Source of the DNA: Miscanthus floridulus
Lineage: Eukaryota > Streptophyta > Magnoliopsida > Poales > Poaceae
Reading direction: 5' to 3'
NCBI RefSeq assembly: GCF_019320115.1
Contig: NC_089591.1
Coordinates: 63,356,111-63,420,110 of the forward strand
Length of the DNA stretch: 64,000 nt
The notes under the pieces are model-generated. The model did no database searches. It saw only the letters and a program-made list of their open reading frames with translations, and was not told the origin of the DNA. How positions within the stretch are numbered: the stretch's first letter is position 1; each line of letters begins with the position of its first letter. This document shows, in pieces, positions 1 to 10,323 of the stretch. The translations under genes were made by a program, and so were the position numbers.

Positions 1-973
1 CAGTCTCGCCCAGGAGATAAGGACTGGGCAAGACAAGACGTTCAGGGTCAACCATGGCTCCAAGGACCATACCCTGTGCCCTGACAGGAAAAGTACTGCC
101 AGGAAAACGATGGGACAGGTGCTTTAGACCCTTCCGGGCGCCATAGAGCCCTGAAAGGTATTACAGGTGCGTGTTCCTCGCCCTGTAGAGTTGTAGGCGC
201 CGCCTTCAGCTCTGAGACACAGAACCCGACAGAGATATACGACAACCGCTACGCTCCAGAAAAGAATTTGTTATCCCCACGAACGACGGATTTTCCGTCG
301 CCACGCTATGGACCCAAGGGAGCGGAGCCCGCTTCCCGACCCCTCAGGTCCACCAAGTCAGGACAGCTTGCCCACGGCGCTACTCCGGACCCCGACCCCG
401 CGTCCCTCCGACAAAGACTCATAGGAACCAGAAGGCATGCGGAGCAAGGCTGGGGAGGCTCATAAGTCAAACCACTGTGCTGCAACCCATACCCAGCGCA
501 GGGCAGCATTCTGTAACCAACCTAACATTCTACAGAGGCATCGACAGTATTGTAGGCACTTATCTTCCTTCGCACTCATCAGAATGAAGAACCAGGCCGC
601 GTAGACGTGAGCCACAAGATTAGATAAAGCCCTCATCCTTGTAAAGCCAGCCCCTTCATCTATAAAAGGGGATGCGCTTCTCCCATCAGGGAGGGAGGAC
701 TTTTGACCAAACAACACACACACAGTCAAGCTGCTACAAAGCTCTTGGTCTCCTTTCAACCATTCCATCAGAGACTTGGGACCAGTCCCTCTCTCGATCG
801 TTTATACCCCCTACTACAAACCGTTCACGGTGCTAATAACACGAGCAGCAACAAACTGGACGTAGGGACATTCGGCCCGAACCAGTATAAATCTTGTGTC
901 CTTTAGCACACCATCCGAGCCTAACGCGCATTACTATAAATTTACTTGCCGGTGCTTGTACGAAACACTGATA
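1..973 (+). repeat. 5' LTR of the Gypsy element (3' portion)
   Basis: Matches 14741-15711 of the 3' LTR base for base apart from roughly 30 substitutions and a few 1-bp indels counted by eye. Its end reads gaaacactgata, where the 3' copy ends gaaacaccgaca, so the canonical terminal CA has mutated to TA here. The upstream part of U3, with the tandem repeats, is off the window. Confidence 0.92.
661..667 (+). promoter_or_regulatory. TATA box of the 5' LTR
   Basis: TATAAAA followed by ggggatgcgc. The same motif is conserved in the 3' LTR at about 15399. It is the only strong TATA in the LTR and would start genomic RNA roughly 30 bp downstream, near 690-700, leaving about 280 bp of R-U5. Confidence 0.7.
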
Positions 974-993
974 GTTGGCACGCCAGGTAGGGG
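974..993 (+). other. primer-binding-site-like sequence
   Basis: Immediately after the LTR end comes gttggcacgccaggtagggg, a form typical of the PBS position in grass Tat-type elements. I cannot assign the priming tRNA with confidence by eye. Confidence 0.6.
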
Positions 994-1471
994 TGCTTGC
1001 GCGTTCCAAATCAGGCCTCGGATGGCCACCCATGCAGTCAGCTGGGCCCCGGGCGCACACGTGCGTTTCGGCGACCTAGATTTCATCATCACACTAGGAG
1101 GAGAGCAGGCGCTGACTCACACAGCCGCCCCGTCTCTCCCTTCCATCGACCTCAGCCGTCTTAGGCTTGAGGGCCCGCTGGGCAACTCCCTTGGACCCTA
1201 GTCGTCAAGGGAGGCCTCGCACAACGTCACCCTGTGTCCAGAAGGTCCCATATGGAGCGCCCCGACAGCGTTTCCGTTCGGTCTCCGCAACGCTGCGGCG
1301 ACCGCTGGCCACATTCTGGCACGTGTGGTTCAGTCACCCACAGACATCGAGTTCGTGGGGGCGATTGAGCATGATACGGAGACCCTCTACGGGCTCCTCA
1401 ACGAGGAGCCAGGATCGTTCTCCAGCTCAGATTCCAGAAGGGGGAGCCACCACCCTTCCCGGGAATGATTC

Positions 1472-3120
1472 ATGACGCAGACCCCCGACGGTCACGTCGA
1501 AAGTGTCTCCAGGGAAGAGGTCACCCCTACAAACAACCCTGATGGCAGATCCGGGGAAGAGACGACAACCCCATCTCGCCTAAGGATGGAGCAGCTGAGG
1601 GCCCGTCAGCAAGAGATCGATGAGGCCGGGCAAGGGCTCGTCCGGGATTACGTGGACATCAATCGCGAGATTGAACGTCACAAAGATGGGGGGCGCGCAC
1701 GCGCCACGGCCCGCACCGTACACCAAAGGATCCTCACCGACGATGTGACCCTTCCTCACTTTGCCCGAGCCAGCCAGAACATCGCCGCAGCAACCGCCTT
1801 GCTGCATGGCCTTCCGGAGGCCACGACGTCCGAGGATCGCCGCGCCCACCGAGAAATTCGCACGTTGCTCGAGCGTGCGGCGGCGCAGCAGGCGGAAAGT
1901 TCGTTGTCCCTGACGACACGAACCCGACACGAGCCAGCGCACGCCCTCAGTGCGTCCCACCAAGGACGCATCCGTTCACCAAACACCGCCAGGCGGCAGG
2001 CAGCCCTCCGCCGTCCCAGTGCATCAACGCCTCGACCATGACCACAATGTACGCAGCATCATCGACGCTCGCAAACGCGCCTATGGCGACGATGGAGAAG
2101 CAGCACGCTGCGGCTACCATCCCCGACGTGGCGGATGCTACGACAGCAACGAGGACCGAAGCCCGAGCCCCGGCCTACCTGGCCCTTAGGCCTTCGATCG
2201 GCACATCCTCAACGCTGCGTTCCCCCTAAGGCATCGACCGCCTACCAACATCCCTAAATATTCTGGCGAAACAAATCTCGGGCTTTGGCTCGAAGACTAT
2301 CGGCTTGCATGTCAGGCCGGTGGAGCGAGTGATGATAATTTCATTATTCGCAATCTCCCGCTGTTCTTGGCTGATTCGGCGCGAGCATGGCTGGAGCACT
2401 TACCGTCCAACGCCATTCAAAGTTGGGCGGATCTGACGAAGATCTTCGTGGGAACTTCCAGGGCACGTACAAACGCCCTGGAAACCCATGGGACCTCAAG
2501 AACTACCGCCAGAAGGCCGATGAAACCCTCCGCGGGTACATCCAGCACTTCTCTCGGCAGTGCAACGAGCTCCCTAACGTCGCCGACGCCGACGTGATAG
2601 GAGCCTTCCTATCCGGGACAACCTATGAATCCCTGGTCCACAAGCTAGGACGCAGGGCCCGTGGACTACCAAGGAACTCCTGGAGATCGCCACCAGTCAC
2701 GCCTCTAGAGAGGAGGCGGTCGGAGCCATCTTCGATCGCTCCGACGGAAGGACAAGGCGGGACGAGGACGCCGGCGAAGGCGCTTCCAACCGTCCCGCCA
2801 AAAGGAAAAATAAGAAGCAACGGCGCGACAACTCGCTCGTGGCCGCTGCTGACCGCAAAGGTGGCCGGAAGCCCGCGGAAGGCACTCCGAACCACTTCGA
2901 GAAAATGCTCGAGGGCCCATGACCAAACCACGCCTTCCCGGCCAAGCATCTATACAAGGATTGCGGCCTCATGCGCAAATACTTGTCTGGGGGCCTTAAC
3001 AAAGGGGAGCAGGGGAAGGAGCATGTTCCCTGCCACAGACGACGCAGAGGAGAAGGATGACGCCTTCCCAACGCCGACCGGCGCCCTCATGATCTTTGGA
3101 GGATCAACGGTCTACGACTC
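1472..3120 (+). pseudogene. gag of the Gypsy element, broken
   Basis: The N-terminal part is open from 1472 to 2041 (189 codons, charged, helical). After it the reading frame shifts. Around 2250-2620 the Retrotrans_gag capsid-type domain is readable in shifting frames: SGE..LWLEDY, then ARAWLEHLPSNAIQSW, with the 3' part continuing in the 2387-3430 frame as YRQKADETLRGYIQHFSRQC. No intact zinc knuckle was seen. Canonical gag would be one frame into pol; here at least two frame changes separate the pieces. Confidence 0.8.
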
Positions 3121-3189
3121 CAAACGCCGCCAGAAGCTCGCGCACCGCGAGGTCTACATAGCCGGACCGGCCACGCCAGCCTTCCTCCG

Positions 3190-3651
3190 GTGGTCGGAAT
3201 CCGCCATAACCTTCGACCGGACCGACCATCCGGATGCCGTCCCACATCCGAGAAGGTACCCGCTTGTCGTCGATCCGATTGTCGGACCAAAGCGGCTCAC
3301 GAAAGTACTGATGAACGGAGGCAGTGGCCTCAACATCATGTACGCCAAGACGCTCGACGAGATAAGCGTCGACCGAACGAACCTCCACCCCATCCGAGCG
3401 CCTTTCCATGGCGTCGTGCCTGGTAGGTAAGCCGTGCCACTAGGGCAAATCGATCTGCCCGTAACTTTCGGGGATTGGTCCATTACCGGACTGAAACCCT
3501 CACCTTCGACGTATTGGGGTTCCCGGGGACTTTCCACGCCATCCTGGGACGACCATGCTACGCGAAGTTCATGGCCGTTCCCAATTATACGTACCTTAAG
3601 CTGAAGATGCCGGGCCCTCACGGGGTCATCACCATCGGCACCTCCTTCTAG
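3190..3651 (+). pseudogene. retropepsin-like protease of the Gypsy element, active-site Asp lost
   Basis: The clade's protease landmark, normally an (L)MDGGSGLN-type loop, reads VLMNGGSGLNIMY. The catalytic Asp codon GAC has become AAC at 3314-3316. The frame stops at 3428-3430 (TAG... region after GVVPGR), and protease-C-terminal sequence resumes just after it (PLGQIDLPVTFG, then a frame change and FHAILGRP). It is therefore dead at both the catalytic and frame level. Confidence 0.8.
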
Positions 3652-3984
3652 CGCGCTTACGAGTGCGAAGTCGAATGCTGCGGACACGCATCCGCAGTCA
3701 TCGCCTCCAAAGAGCTCGCCACCCTCAGGGAGGAGGTCGTTGAAGGGGCACCTGACATGAAGAGGTTGTCCGGGTCGTTCGAATCGACGGAAGGATCCAA
3801 GGAGGTCCTCTTGGACCCCAGCAACTCCGAGGGCAAAAAAGTCCGTATTGGGACCGCGCTCTCCTCCGAATAGGAAAGCGCGCTCGTCGACTTCCTCCGC
3901 GATAACAAAGACATTCTTTGCGTGGAAACCCTCGGATATGTCGGGCATCCCGAGGGAGGTCGCCGAGCATACCTTAAAAATTCA

Positions 3985-5200
3985 CCCGGGCTCCAAGCTG
4001 GTGAAAGCAACGCCTGCGTCGCTTCGATGAGAAACGTAGGGCCATCAGCGAGGAGATAGCCAAACTGCTGGCCGCAAGATTCATTAAGGAAGTATACCAC
4101 CTAGAGTGGTTAGCAAATCCCGTTCTTGTGCGGAAAAAGAGCAGGAAATGGAGAATGTGTGTCGATTATACCGGCCTCAACAAAGCGTGTCCAAAGGATC
4201 CGTTTCCTTTACCATGAATAGACCAAATAGTCGATTCCACCTTAGGGATGCGAAACCCTCTGCTTCCTTGACGCATACTCCGGCTACCACCAAATCGCGA
4301 TGAAAGAGTCCGACCAGCTCGCGACATCTTTTATCACCCCCTTCAGATCGTTTTGCTACATTTCAATGTCGTTCGGTCTGAAGAATGCTGGGGCGACTTA
4401 CCAGCGCTGTATGCTCAATTGCTTCGGAGACCTCATCGGGCGAACCGTTGAGGCCTATGTCGATGACATCGTAGTCAAGTCCAAGCGAGCTGACCACCTT
4501 GTCGCCGACCTTGAACAAACCTTTGCGAAACTCTGGGCAAACAGCATCAAACTCAATCCCGAAAAATGCGTTTTCGGGGTCCCGAGGGGCATGCTGCTCG
4601 GCTTCATCGTCTCCGAGCAGTGGCATCGAAGCCAACCCAGAGAAGATATCAGCCATCACAAGGATGGGCCCGATCCAAAGCATAAAGGGGGTTCAGCGGA
4701 TCACAGGGTGCCTGGTCGCCCTCAGCCGATTCATTTCGCTGCCTCGGCGAACGAGGACTCCCCCTTTATCGACTCCTAAAGAAATCTGACCGCTTCGAGT
4801 GGACAGCCGAGGCTCAGGAGGCGCTTGACATGGTTAAGCGATTTTTAACTAAACCTCCGGTCCTAGTTCCTCCATGCAACGGAGAGTCCCTCCTACTGTA
4901 TATATCGGCCACCACCCAGGTGGTCAGCTCCGCCTTGGTGGTAGAGCGAGAGGAAGAGGGGCACGCCTTCAAGGTGTAGCGCCCTGTGTATTTCATTAGC
5001 GAGGTGTTATCCGACTCCAAAGCCCGCTACTCCCAAATCCTAGAAACTCCTCTACACCGTCCTCATCACCAAGAGGAAGCTACGCCACTACTTCGAATCA
5101 CACCCTGTAACAGTAGTGACATCGTTCCCCCTCGGCGAGGTCGTCCGTAGCCATGACGCTATGGGAAGAACCGCAAAGTGGGTGCTCGAGCTGATGGATC
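3985..5200 (+). pseudogene. reverse transcriptase and Ty3-type RNase H of the Gypsy element, broken
   Basis: The finger region (KPFIKEV-type, here ARFIKEVYHLEWLANPVLV, then WRMCVDYTGLNKACPKDPFP) lies at 4020-4210. A stop and frameshift follow near 4214. The palm is open at 4300-4779 with SFGLKNAGATYQR and an intact YVDDIVVKS catalytic motif at 4456-4482. The RNase H part (4790-5200) is in pieces, with recognisable FKVQRPVYFISEVL-like sequence interrupted by TAG near 4978 and the chain HHPVTVVTSFPLGEV-like near 5100. Confidence 0.85.
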
Positions 5201-5212
5201 AGGGCATTTCTT

Positions 5213-5563
5213 ATGCCCCCCGAACAGCGAATCAAATCTCAGGTACTGGCTGACTTCATCGCAGAGTGGACCGAGGTCCAGATGCCACCAACAATCGCCA
5301 ATCAAGAGTACTGGACGATGTACTTCGACGGATCGCTGATGAAGAAGGGCGCCGGCGCGGGACTAATCTTCGTATCTCCCGTCGGGGTCTGCATGAGGCA
5401 CATGGTTCGGCTCCATTTTCCCTCATCAAACAATACCGCAAAGTATGAAGCGCTCATCAACGGCCTACGAATCGCTATCGAGCTGGGCATCCGATGTCTC
5501 GACGTCAGAGGCGACTCCCAGCTGGTCGTCAACCAGGTCATGAAGGAGTCGAGCTACCACTGA
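5213..5563 (+). pseudogene. second, archaeal-type RNase H (aRNH) of the Tat element
   Basis: Open for 116 codons. It contains YWTMYFDGS (first catalytic Asp), GAGAGLIFVSP, NNTAKYEALINGLRIA (catalytic Glu) and VRGDSQLVVNQV (catalytic Asp), the layout of the plant/archaeal type I RNase H that Tat elements acquired in addition to their own. The three visible acidic residues are intact even though flanking pol is broken. The frame stops at 5561-5563, where the C-terminal His region would follow. Confidence 0.82.
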
Positions 5564-5984
5564 CGCCAAGATGGAGGCATACTGCCAAGAAGTCCTGACG
5601 GCTGGAGGACAGATTTGACGGCCTTGAGCTCAATCACATCCCAAGGCGCCTCAACGAAGCAGCCAACGCGCTTGCGAAAGCAGCATCCGGCCAAGATCCA
5701 GTCCCTGGCAGGCGTCTTTGCCAGCGACCAGCACAAACCCTCGGTACGCTACACGGGGTCGGAACAAGCCGACGATGGCCCATCTAGTCCGATCCCAGGG
5801 GCCAATCCGCCAATCGCTCCGCCCGACCCCAAGGTCATGGCGCTTGAAGAGGACCCAGCAGCAGAGTCCGACCCTCCCGACGAATGGAGAACGCTTTACC
5901 TCGACTACCTCCTCCACGACACACTACCAGTGGACAAGACGGAAAGCCCGACAGCTTGCGCGACGCGCCAAGTCCTTCGTTCTT

Positions 5985-7124
5985 GTAGAGGGCGAACTCT
6001 ACAAACGGAGTCACATCGGTATTCTGCAACTTTGTATCCCTGGCGAACAGGGGAAACTCTTGCTGGGCGACATCCACGGTGGAATCTGCGGTCATCATGC
6101 CGCACCAAGAACCTTGGTTGGAAATGCATTCCGACAAGGCTTTTACTGGCCCACCGCAGTAGCCGATGCCGAGCAAATTGTACGCACCTACGAAGGGTGT
6201 CAGTACTACGCTCGGTAAACACACCTCCTGGCCCAGGCACTCCAGATGATCCCCATCACGTGGCCCTTCGCGGTCTGGGGACTCGACCTGGTTGGGCCAC
6301 TCAAAAAGGCGCCCGAGGGCTTCACCCACCTGCTTGTCACCATAGACAAGTTTACAAAATGGATTGAAGCTCGACCAATATCCACGATCAAATCCGAGCA
6401 AGCTGTGCTTATTCTTCCTCGACATCATCCATCGCTTTGGAGTACCGAACTCCATCATCACAGACAACGGCACGCAGTTCACCGGTAGGAAATTCATTCG
6501 ATTCTGTGATGAACAACACATCCGGATCGATTGGGCAGCCGTCGCACACCCCCGGACGAACAGGCAGGTCGAGCGCACAAACGGCATGCTCCTTCAAGGC
6601 CTCAAACCCAGAATTTTCAACCGGTTGAACAAGTTCGCCGCGCGCTGGCTCGCTGAGCTCCCGGCCATGCTCTGGAGCCTAAGGACAACTCCTAGCCGGG
6701 CCACCGGCTACAGACCCTTCTTCATGGTCTACGGTTCCGAGGCCAGTTCTTCCAACGGACCTTGACTATGGAGCACCAAGAATCAGAGCATACGACGAAC
6801 AGGGGGTCCGAGGCATCCCACCAAGACGCCATGGACCAGCTAGATGAAGCCCGCGACATCGCCCTCCTCCGTTCGGCTAAGTACCAGCAGGCGTTGCGAC
6901 GGTACCACAGCCGACGGGTGCGGGGTCGAGCCTTCAACGTCGGAGACCTCGTCCTCCGTCTTGTGCAAAGCAACAAGGACCGCCACAAACTCTCCCCGCC
7001 CTGGGAAGGGCCCTACGTCGTCGCGGAAGTACTTCGCCCAGACGCCTACCGGTTGAAAACCATCAACGGCGAGGTCTTCACCAACGCCTGGAACATTGAG
7101 CAGCTACGTCATTTTTACCCTTAA
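5985..7124 (+). pseudogene. integrase of the Gypsy element, broken
   Basis: The zinc-binding HHCC region is at about 6075-6215 (GHHAAPRTL ... CQYYAR, followed by a stop near 6218). The catalytic core carries LDLVGPLKKAPEGF (first Asp, 6280s), IITDNGTQFTG (second Asp, 6450s) and RQVERTNGML (Glu, about 6575). The core is spread over two frames (6246-6488 and 6364-6765). The C-terminal domain is open at 6762-7124 and ends in ...YRLKTINGEVFTNAWNIEQLR and a stop at 7122-7124. No chromodomain follows, as expected for Tat. Confidence 0.87.
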
Positions 7125-7727
7125 AATAAGCATACACTCTTCCTTATCAGTTTTTGTCATTACAAAACCTCGATCCTTAGTGACTTCCGACCCCTGCAAA
7201 ATCGCGAGGGGCCAGACCTCACTCGGAGGCTGACATGAGTAATACATGTATTACGCTTACACTTGCAAAAAACCTCCTGTGTTATATTTGCAAACATTCG
7301 CTAAGTTTTCCATTCTTCTCATAAACAAGTCCTAAGGGCTAAGATTTTGGGAACAAATTCTGAATACAACTGGTAGGACTGCGGGACACCCACGTCCTAG
7401 TGGCTGCAACCTCTTTGCTCACCAGTTCAATCAGAATTAGTTCGCCCACGTTCCTAGTTTCTTACGATTTAGACCGAGAGAAGGGTCAGAGGGCACTAAA
7501 ATCATTTCTACAAAAAAGAGAAAAATAAAAAATTGCTTGCCATAAGCAAAAGATGAAAATTTGTTCATTTTTTGCACAAATTCGCCACTTACAAAGTGAT
7601 TTCATTACAAAAAGGACTAATATACTTGTAAATTCAGAGGACTGTTTACTCGGGGTCTTCCCCACAAAGTTATTCAATTACAGTCTCTGCTTAGCTTTAC
7701 TACAAGTACTGCTTGCGGTCGCCGCGC

Positions 7728-7880
7728 CACGCTCTCCATCGGCGACGCCTCGGGGCGTGTACACGGGCCAGCTCGTCTACTACGGTCGCCGCACCATGCT
7801 CTCCATCGGCGACGCCCGGGGCATGTACACGAGCCAGCTCGTCTACTGCGGCCACCACGCCACACTCTCCATCGACGATA
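7728..7880. repeat. minisatellite, about 66-bp period, 2-3 copies
   Basis: Successive units begin at gctctccatcggcgacgcc, near 7731, 7799 and (partial, diverged) 7864. They share a core tgtacacg..ccagctcgtctac. Confidence 0.8.
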
Positions 7881-7918
7881 TCTCGTCGCTTTGCGGGATC
7901 TTCAAAGGCGCCGTCATC

Positions 7919-8100
7919 AGCGACACCTCTGCCGGGGCGTCCGGGGACTACGCCATCGTCGTCAGCCGCAACCCTGATAGCGACGCCTCCGCCAGGGCAT
8001 CTGGGGACTACGCCATCGTCGTCAGCCGCAACCTCGACAGCGACTCCTTCGCCAGGGTGTCCGGGGACTACGCCATCGTCGCCAGCCACAACCCTGATAA
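7919..8100. repeat. minisatellite, 60-bp period, 3 copies
   Basis: Three units start at agcgac near 7919, 7979 and 8039. Each contains tccggggactacgccatcgt (or a near match) and a ..agccgcaacc.. tail. The 60-bp period keeps an incidental reading frame open. Confidence 0.88.
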
Positions 8101-10323
8101 CGGCGTCAGGGCAGGAAACGCCTCCCGCCAAAGGAGGAGCACAGCGAACGACGACGAAGTCGACGACGTACGGCGCCCACCAGCACCCCTTCTCCTTCGG
8201 CAGTAGCGACTCCTCAGCAAGGGCGGCACGCACCATCTCATCTACACTGGATAACCTTCGGCTCGACATCACGCTCCAGATTCACGAGCGAATTTGTGAG
8301 TTTTCTCTCTCTCTGGCATTACTCTTCCTCACTCAGGAACCGCCGCGACACACGGATGCATTCGGCGGAAAGGAAGAAGGAGAGATAGCGGCTCAGAGGC
8401 AGAAGAGGAGGTGGGATGAGAACTCCCCTCCCCCTCCCTATTTAAAGAGGCGCTGCAGCTAAGGAAAGGTGAAAGGTTAGACGAAAAACCGTCTCCCTTC
8501 GCCTCCTTAAATATGGAATTAATGCTGATAGATACCTAAGGGGACGCGCCGAAACTGACAGGACGTGCCCCGATCGACGAGGCGTCACCCCTGGTCAAAC
8601 TAGACACTGCCTGGGTATGGCCCGCCACTGACCCGCTCCGGACGCGGCAATTAAGGCACCCACATGGGCAGACAACCCTTCGCCTCCCCATGCAGGACCA
8701 CGGGACGATCTGACCCCCAACGGATCTTCTAGGCCGGCCATTCGGCCCAGGAGAGACGACGAACGAACGTCCAAAGAAAGATAAGCATCTCTGCCTTCTT
8801 ACTTTACGCATTAAAATTCATTCTCGAGCTTCCGACCCCGTCAAACGGCGGGGACACGAACATCACTCGGGGGCTACCGAGGATGTCTACCAGTCTAGAC
8901 ATCCTCCTCACCCGACCCCTCTATACGCTTGAAGCTAAGGGCGCGAAATACGGGCATAAAACTTTGAGTAAAACTGCACGAACTAGCAGACCCTACGCCT
9001 CGGTAGCTACTGGTGTTTCTGTTCACCAGAAAAATCATACTCAACGCCCCCCGCGTCTCCAGCTTCGACGCCTGCCTTCTCAGGAAGGGTTCGGAGGGGT
9101 CCGCCTACAGAATCTCCCCTCAAGGGAGAAGCTGTCAGGCTGCCCAAGTCAATTAAACGGCTCGAACCGCCACCTGAGATACGAAAAACAAAGAATAGTG
9201 ATTCTTATGCAGGTTACTCTAACCTCATCGCGAACATCAGGGCCCGAACCCCGCACGGACACATCTGGTAGGAGCTTTTCGTCACTCATACCGCCAAGGT
9301 AACATTACCGACCCCGCCTTCATTTCAATTATATTATACATATGCAAAACATCCCAACGCTTCGTGTCGCATCACGAAACGGCCGTCGCCTCATTCGATA
9401 TAGGCGGCAGCAGGCCAAGGTTCGAAGGCCGGCCCGCGAAGGGCTCGAGGCCGCCTCGTGCCGAACAGAGCCAGGGAGAAATAACTGAGACAAGCCCCAG
9501 CGGCCCTGACCCGACCCCGCTCAGAAGCGGACAGGGATGTCTCAACCTTTTCTCGTTCGATTCTAACCCCGAGCCAAACCCACAGAATCTCCATCGAGGA
9601 GAGGCCATCGGGCCGCCTGAGCCTATCGAACGGCTCGGGCATCTGCCGGGAGGCGGGTTAAGAAGTTGTGGAGTGCCACCAGAGGGCTCTGCCGACCCCA
9701 TCAGCAAATGATGGACCCGGATTCCACGCGAACGTACCCGTTAGTGAGCTCGTTGAGCGCGATACTCGAGCCGTCGAGGCAAGTGTCGTTTACTCAGCCC
9801 CTCCGATTGCGAAAATCGAGGACGGGGTAACACGCAAATTACGGCCGACCCCTATCAGACCCTGACAAGGCCCGGGGGCTCGAGCCAATCAATACAGGGA
9901 CACATGTTCGAAGGCCCTACCTTGCCGAGCCCATAGAGTCCCCAGTTGGGGATTTTTGTTGGAAGACAGGGCGGGGAATATTGCAATGCCATCCAAGGAC
10001 TTCGTCGACCCTGTCACCAAAACCACGGAATGAGGATTCCATCTGAACGTTCCGGTCTCCAGTAACCCCTGACCCCAGCAAATGCAGGGGGTCGGACCTT
10101 ACTCGGGGGCTGGTTAAGGTACGGCTACCTCCCTTCCTTCTTTCGAAACAATCTCCTCGCATCAAGACCAGCAGCAAGATTCGGGGGAACAGATTGGTAA
10201 GATCGCTAAAAAATCAAACAAAACAAAATTACGAAGCAAAATCATGAAACTGCGTCCAGACTCGAAAATACCGACACTTGTTCACATATTACATATAGGT
10301 TGTTCTCAAAATTATTCGACTAA

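Larger units (their letters stand above)
7125..10320. other. non-coding spacer between integrase and the antisense gene
   Basis: About 3.2 kb without a supportable gene. It contains two minisatellites (7728-8100), a CT-rich and GA-rich region around 8290-8410 and many short GC-rich stretches. The open frames seen here are byproducts of the repeats. Long spacers in this position are normal for large Tat elements. Confidence 0.7.

Noticed and set aside
7728..8100. Regularly spaced repeats that could recall a CRISPR array
   Set aside because: Eukaryotic context, contiguous units without unique spacers; plain minisatellites.
7553..8462. Two long plus-strand open frames in the Gypsy spacer (217 and 249 codons)
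   Set aside because: They are kept open by the 66- and 60-bp minisatellites; no family resemblance.
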